NCBI GenBank assembly: GCA_028293095.1 | Contig: JAQGPK010000082.1 | Coordinates: forward strand, 1-10,014 | Length of the DNA stretch: 10,014 nt | Reading direction: 5' to 3' | Origin: Chlamydiia bacterium | GTDB taxonomy: Bacteria; Chlamydiota; Chlamydiia; Chlamydiales; FEN-1388 | In this document: piece after piece, positions 6,901 to 10,014 of the stretch | How positions within the stretch are numbered: position 1 is the first letter of the stretch | Layout: the number at the start of each line of letters is the position of its first letter | Program-made: the position numbers and the translations under genes | Notes under the pieces: generated by a model | Databases searched by the model: none | What the model was told of the DNA's origin: nothing | The model's input: only the letters and a program-made list of their open reading frames with translations

Positions 6901-7668
6901 CTATTCATCATCGCTTGAGTTGTCTTTAGACCTCTTCTTATCAAAATAATTTTTAATAAATTGTCCTGCCTGTTCCGCTTGATAAAGCGGTATGGGAATA
7001 AACCGCTGAATAATAAAAGCTGGCAGGAGCGTTTTGAGATTTAAACTACTTGCTGCTTCATTTAAAAGTACTTTTGAAATAACCTGAAAGAGCTGTTTCA
7101 TCCCCACATCTGTATTACTACCAATATTTTTCAGCTCAATACGAGCAATCGGTTGAGGACGAAGAGAGGCTTCAGTGAAGCAGTGATACTCTACTTTTAA
7201 TTTAACATGGGTCATAAGAAATTCATCAATCATCAAATCAATTGAAGCTGAAGACTCTGGAGCGTCTGCAGAGCTTGCAAACATACGACTCCAATTATTA
7301 TCACTTCCTGTTGGATTAAAAAGCTCTAACCCCATAATAGGAGCATCAATATGGATCGAGTCAATCGTCAGCTTGAGTTTTCTAAAATTGACCATATGCT
7401 CTAAAAGTCGTATCCAATTCAGTGTGATGGTAATCTTCTCTGCGATCAATGCATGGGGGAGCTTACAGCCGTGAGGATTGTGGATTTTCAGCCCTCGAAT
7501 CACTGCACCTTGCTTGGTGAGATCAATCTCTTGTATTTGAACGGGAACACCTATTGCCAAAGTTAGCGCCTTGGTAAGTAACTCTACTCTATTGGCATAA
7601 CCATAGACTATGAGACTACTCACTGCTATCAGTACACCAAAGAATGCCCCTAAAATAATTTTCTTCAT
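6901..7668 (-). CDS. AsmA/DUF748-like membrane-anchored envelope protein
   Basis: A 255-aa protein from ATG 7668; an upstream in-frame TTG at 7707 would add 13 residues ahead of the natural MKK start and is less likely. The N-terminus (KKIILGAFFGVLIAVSSLIV) is one membrane anchor, with the rest predicted periplasmic. The following ~110 residues have the AsmA-type amphipathic beta pattern: ...VRGL.I.NP.G..., LIAEKITITLNW and KLTIDSIHIDAPIMGLEL, ending near an Asn-rich turn (FNPTGSDNNW). AsmA-like proteins influence phospholipid movement and outer-membrane assembly. This one is far shorter than AsmA or TamB (~600-1200 aa), so a bridge-like groove across the periplasm is unlikely. The C-terminus is acidic (DNSSDDE). 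It is convergent with the exporter, only 3 bp apart, with no room for separate terminators. The family call is by pattern only. Confidence 0.55.
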   Translation of the reverse strand: MKKIILGAFFGVLIAVSSLIVYGYANRVELLTKALTLAIGVPVQIQEIDLTKQGAVIRGLKIHNPHGCKLPHALIAEKITITLNWIRLLEHMVNFRKLKLTIDSIHIDAPIMGLELFNPTGSDNNWSRMFASSADAPESSASIDLMIDEFLMTHVKLKVEYHCFTEASLRPQPIARIELKNIGSNTDVGMKQLFQVISKVLLNEAASSLNLKTLLPAFIIQRFIPIPLYQAEQAGQFIKNYFDKKRSKDNSSDDE

Positions 7669-7805
7669 ATAGAACAAGCTATATAAACATTTGGAATAGA
7701 TTGCCAAATGAATTCAAAGCAAGAGAAAGACATTCTTTAAATCGCTAGTAAAAAATAATTTTATATACTATGTCGTATGATAAACACAAAAAAATAGGCT
7801 TGCCC

Positions 7806-8009
7806 ATGAAACCATTTCTCTTACTTGCTACCATTCTCGCATCTTTTTCAGGTTGCGTTGTCAAAGAAGAGTATCACCATCATGATCGAGACTACATTGA
7901 AGTAGCTCCCGTAGTTCCTGTCGTTGAGGAAGAGAGAGTAGAAGTGGAAAGGCCCTACCACCATCATCATAGACATGTCGAAGTCGAAGAAAGGGTAGAA
8001 GTCCGATAG
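7806..8009 (+). CDS. Small His-rich lipoprotein
   Basis: A 67-aa protein from ATG 7806 (MKPFLLLATILASFSGC); an in-frame ATG at 7770 would add 12 polar residues before the signal and is less plausible. The signal peptide ends FSGC, a lipobox variant with Cys17 as the likely lipidated residue. The mature ~50 residues contain two His clusters, YHHHDRDY and YHHHHRHVEV. Between and after these is a Val/Glu-rich segment in which ERVEVE and VEVEERVEV recur almost as mirror images. The His clusters suggest binding of Zn2+, Ni2+ or Cu+/2+, or pH sensing; this is inference from composition. I recognise no named family. It has a weak AGG before the start and a possible TATACT -10 around 7763-7768. It may be a single-gene unit, divergent from the AsmA-like gene. 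Confidence 0.6.
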   Translation: MKPFLLLATILASFSGCVVKEEYHHHDRDYIEVAPVVPVVEEERVEVERPYHHHHRHVEVEERVEVR

Positions 8010-8057
8010 CTTCTACTCATTAGAAAAACTTCAATACCAATTTAAAGAACTACTTTT

Positions 8058-8400
8058 TTAAGATTTTTCCTCATTTTTGTCGCTGAGAAAATCAGTTTTT
8101 ATAGATTTGTCTAAGTTACTATCTCCCACATCAAAATCAGTAAACTAGAGTTTCTCTATCAAATCAGACCGAAATGTAAATTTCTGGCCGCTCTGTATTT
8201 TTCTCCAAATTTCATCGGGAATAGCTTATATTTCATCCTGCTTCATAAATAATACTTTTCGCCTAAAGGTTTTCCCGCATAGAGCTCATCAAAAACACCT
8301 TTAAATGACTCTAAACAGTTACATAGAACATTTTTTTCTCATAAGGACATGAGCGCCTTCAGATTTATCCATTTTATCCATCAAAAAACACACTCGAAAG
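8058..8400 (-). pseudogene. Decayed minus-strand gene relic, family unknown
   Basis: The 502-bp gap between the His-rich lipoprotein and the ORF at 8512 is not empty. On the minus strand, bases 8338-8246 give 31 codons with protein-like content, including ESFKGVFDELYAGKPLGEKYY, ending in TGA at 8245. The reading then moves to another frame, where 8225-8061 gives AIPDEIWRKIQSGQKFTFRS and later DFDVGDSNLDKSIKTDFLS, with one internal TAG, ending at TAA 8060-8058. A third frame upstream (~8381-8324) reads MDKMDKSEGAHVLMRKK. The hydrophilic, codon-like composition and the abrupt frame changes fit a gene broken by indels and point mutations. I do not recognise the family, and the upstream limit is approximate. 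Confidence 0.45.
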
Positions 8401-8500
8401 CACAATAAAACAGCACCATAGTATCTATTTTTAGTCCCATGGTTTGTAGATTAGCTTATTGAGAATGTGTAGTATAGAGTTTTTTTATAAGGAATAAACA

Positions 8501-8505
8501 GAGGG
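8501..8505 (+). promoter_or_regulatory. Ribosome binding site of the small ORF at 8512
   Basis: GAGGG ends 6 bp before ATG 8512 (ACAGAGGGATAAAGATG context). This is near-ideal spacing and good evidence that the 97-aa ORF was, or is, translated. Confidence 0.6.
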
Positions 8506-8511
8506 ATAAAG

Positions 8512-8805
8512 ATGGCGCAAAAAAATAAACCCAAGAACATGTCCAAAAAGCTGAAGAGAAATTGCACAGAAACAAATGCTATTTTTCATGATGCGATAGT
8601 AAAAGCTCTCTACAAACCTCTTGAAGAAGCAGGTGTTGCACTTGCGCCGATCATTACAGAGTCGATTCAAGATAAGAAGGGAACTCTCCTTACAATGACT
8701 ATTTCATTTATTAATATTCACGATTCCAATACTAAAGTGCACGCACATTACGTAGGACACAAAGTTGGCTTAAAAGATACGCTTACGCTAATTTTAGAGT
8801 TTTAA
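8512..8805 (+). CDS. Small protein, weakly ERF-like (phage ssDNA-annealing type), probably truncated
   Basis: A 97-aa product with a basic N-terminus (KNKPKNMSKKLKRN) and no signal or membrane segment. Residues ~25-85 (IFHDAIVKALYKPLEEAGVA, then a strand TLLTMTISFINIHD and HYVGHKVGLKD) recall the N-terminal half of ERF-family recombination proteins. Those typically have a 'pll.eaGl...P' helix followed by a strand pair and a G.a.D..DKA..KA motif. Here the sequence stops just where the DKA..KA part should follow, and no other frame restores it over the next ~60 bases. Intact ERF proteins are ~180-250 aa. If the match is real, this is the stump of a phage annealing gene; otherwise it is an unknown small cytoplasmic protein. 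The strong ribosome binding site argues that it is translated. The gene lies between two relics, in an accessory region. Confidence 0.45.
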   Translation: MAQKNKPKNMSKKLKRNCTETNAIFHDAIVKALYKPLEEAGVALAPIITESIQDKKGTLLTMTISFINIHDSNTKVHAHYVGHKVGLKDTLTLILEF

Positions 8806-8906
8806 TTAATTGGGATTTAATCCATGTGCATACGTGCTCTTTTTTTGCTCTATAGAAGAAAACCTCAACTCAAAGTATAATTTTATTTAAAATCCTTTTT
8901 TTTACT

Positions 8907-8937
8907 GAGGAAAGTCTACATGCCCATCATGACCTCC
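8907..8937 (+). promoter_or_regulatory. Strong ribosome binding site and out-of-frame ATG ahead of the CPBP protease
   Basis: GAGGAAAG (8907-8914) is followed 5 bases later by ATG 8920, the best initiation site near the protease gene. From there only six codons (MPIMTS) are read before TAG 8938. Shifting by -1 at 8937 joins this start directly to the protease frame (LAFIFLSGALLSIWL). See the finding on this start. Confidence 0.5.
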
Positions 8938-8963
8938 TAGCATTTATATTTTTAAGCGGTGCA

Positions 8964-9716
8964 TTGTTAAGTATATGGCTGAAGCGCTCACCTGCAATCT
9001 GGGGAACATTGACCTGCCTGATCTTGCTATCAGGACTTGCTGCAGGCAATATAGACAAAATAGGGCTTGCTTATATCATTGGTCTTGCAGTTCTCTGGGG
9101 TGCGTACTACCAAAAACCAAATGTTTGGGTTTTTATTGCTCTTATCTGCCTTACAACGAGTTTCAAACTACGACTGATACCTGGATATTACCCTTTTTTT
9201 ATTACGCCAAAATTTGCAGTTGGGCTCGAGAATCCTCTTACTGGGCTTTTCCCATTAGCTCTCTTAGTTCCAATCGCTAAAAATGCAAGAGATTGGAAAG
9301 GGGTCTTGAAGGGCTTGTGTATAGGGATAGCAGGAATTGGATTATTAGCTTTTCTTGCGGCAATCAGTGGAGCTATACGCATACATTGCACAGTGCCCTC
9401 TTATATGGCTCTTCGGACACTCAGTAACTTACTATTGACCTCTATCCCAGAGGAGGGGTTTTATCGAGGCTTTGTTCAGAAAACTCTCTGTGGCTACTTC
9501 AAAAAGAGTACATTCGGGAAAATAGCCGCACTCCTTCTTACCTCGGTATTATTTTCAGTAGCCCATGTTTTTTGGAACCCGAATATTGGAATATTTGCCC
9601 TTACATTTCTTGCAAGCCTGCTGTATGGAAGCGTCTATTTATTTTCAGGAAAAATTGAAAGCGCGATTCTTTGCCATTTCCTTTTAAATGTGATCCACAT
9701 GACCTTCTTTTCCTAA
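8964..9716 (+). CDS. CPBP-family (CAAX/Abi) intramembrane metalloprotease, 5' end uncertain
   Basis: A 250-aa product from TTG 8964, a multi-pass membrane protein with ~7-8 hydrophobic helices. The three CPBP motifs are present: EEGFYRG (163-169, catalytic Glu pair and Arg), SVAHVFWN (198-205, with His201 and Asn205) and CHFLLN (237-242, with His238 and Asn242). All expected catalytic residues are therefore intact. Bacterial members range from protein processing to bacteriocin immunity; the substrate here is unknown. The start is doubtful. The same frame stays open from 8856, and codons just upstream of TTG 8964 (LLAFIFLSGA) extend the first hydrophobic segment. They contain no ATG, and the frame is joined to the strong start at 8920 only by a one-base shift. 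The gene may be a recent frameshift, use a weak internal start, or contain a sequence error. It is flanked on both sides by relics. Confidence 0.78.
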   Translation: MLSIWLKRSPAIWGTLTCLILLSGLAAGNIDKIGLAYIIGLAVLWGAYYQKPNVWVFIALICLTTSFKLRLIPGYYPFFITPKFAVGLENPLTGLFPLALLVPIAKNARDWKGVLKGLCIGIAGIGLLAFLAAISGAIRIHCTVPSYMALRTLSNLLLTSIPEEGFYRGFVQKTLCGYFKKSTFGKIAALLLTSVLFSVAHVFWNPNIGIFALTFLASLLYGSVYLFSGKIESAILCHFLLNVIHMTFFS

Positions 9717-9753
9717 TCATGCAGCGTAAAAAACGAGAAATTTAAAACTTTAC

Positions 9754-10014
9754 TTACTCTGAGGCTAATAAAATCTCGGGTAACTTTGATAGCACCTCTT
9801 CAAAAGGAACTCTTGCACAGTATCATGATATTCTCTTCTTTCTCCTCCATAGAGAAGAAAAAGCTTCGCCTCAGGATAGTCTTTACCAAAGGCTATTAAA
9901 GCCGTGGAAACATAGTATAATCCTTAAATTTCTTCATCTAGTTCCATTTTACATCTATTTTTGGAACTGCCAACTCCAAATTCTTTACATTTTTGTCCCT
10001 TTATGGGACAAAAA
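9754..10014 (-). pseudogene. Broken C-terminal end of a DUF4143-type AAA ATPase gene (continues past window edge)
   Basis: On the minus strand one frame, open to the window edge, reads KNRCKMELDEEI, then TAA (9926-9924), then GLYYVSTALIAFGKDYPEAK followed by LFLLYGGERREYHDT. At about 9815 it loses frame, and the frame shifted by one base carries on as VPFEEVLSKLPEILLASE before TAA 9756-9754. The joined sequence looks like the C-terminal restriction-fold part of the common AAA ATPases with a DUF4143 domain (typical ending: ALIAFGK.YP.AK.FLLYGG...Y...V.V.P.EE.L..LP.IL). One nonsense mutation and one single-base indel therefore disable it. The N-terminal ATPase half is not in the window; the inverted repeat at 9990-10014 lies where upstream coding sequence would be, so the gene may be internally deleted. 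The ATPase family is recalled, not searched. Confidence 0.6.
9990..10014. repeat. Perfect 10-bp inverted repeat, TTTTTGTCCC / GGGACAAAAA
   Basis: The arms 9990-9999 and 10005-10014 are perfect reverse complements around a 5-base spacer (TTTAT), and may extend beyond the window. The T-run leads and the A-run trails on both strands, the reverse of an intrinsic terminator, so an operator or element-end role fits better. It lies immediately upstream of the minus-strand ATPase relic. Confidence 0.7.

Noticed and set aside
8459..8491. TTGAGA / TATAAG as promoter of the ORF at 8512.
   Set aside because: The spacer is 21 bp, too long for a standard promoter, and no better pair was found.
8806..8880. 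Minus-strand FLLY-like stretch (FFYRAKKEHVC) resembling the ATPase tail at 9754.
   Set aside because: Similarity covers about ten residues and needs indels to align; it may be a third relic but is not supportable by eye.

Overview
The window (about 39% G+C by eye) most resembles the chromosome of a Chlamydiae-type obligate intracellular bacterium, probably one of the amoeba- or arthropod-associated 'environmental' lineages rather than Chlamydia itself. The main clue is the first gene. It is the 3' part of a GreA protein carrying a long helical N-terminal extension, an architecture I know from chlamydial GreA. The chlamydial-looking RdgB homologue that follows agrees with this. The assignment is inference from recalled family features, not a search.

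Left part (1-2355, + strand): three genes joined by 1-bp TAATG stop/start overlaps, encoding the GreA fusion, a RdgB/HAM1-type nucleotide pyrophosphatase with an altered active-site motif, and a YacP/NYN-type RNase. This looks like one translationally coupled operon for RNA and nucleotide quality control.

Middle part (2374-8009): mainly cell-envelope and exported proteins. Two minus-strand genes encode a secreted protein with an HHSSF...SGHYKP C-terminal module and a lipoprotein-like DXD glycosyltransferase. Divergent from the latter is an MsbA-like ABC exporter with an inserted segment, predicted to be non-cytoplasmic, that carries an EF-hand-like loop. The two divergent genes appear to share a self-complementary -35 hexamer (TTGCAA), with a -10 exactly 17 bp away on each side. 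A short AsmA-like membrane-anchored protein lies convergent to the exporter, and a tiny His-rich lipoprotein follows.

Right part (8010-10014): an accessory, decaying region. It holds a minus-strand relic broken by stops and a frameshift, a 97-aa ORF that weakly resembles the N-terminal part of ERF-type phage annealing proteins, a CPBP (CAAX/Abi-type) membrane protease whose best start is out of frame, and the broken C-terminal end of what looks like a DUF4143-type AAA ATPase. A 10-bp-arm inverted repeat sits at the window edge. I found no tRNA, rRNA, CRISPR array or intact transposase.
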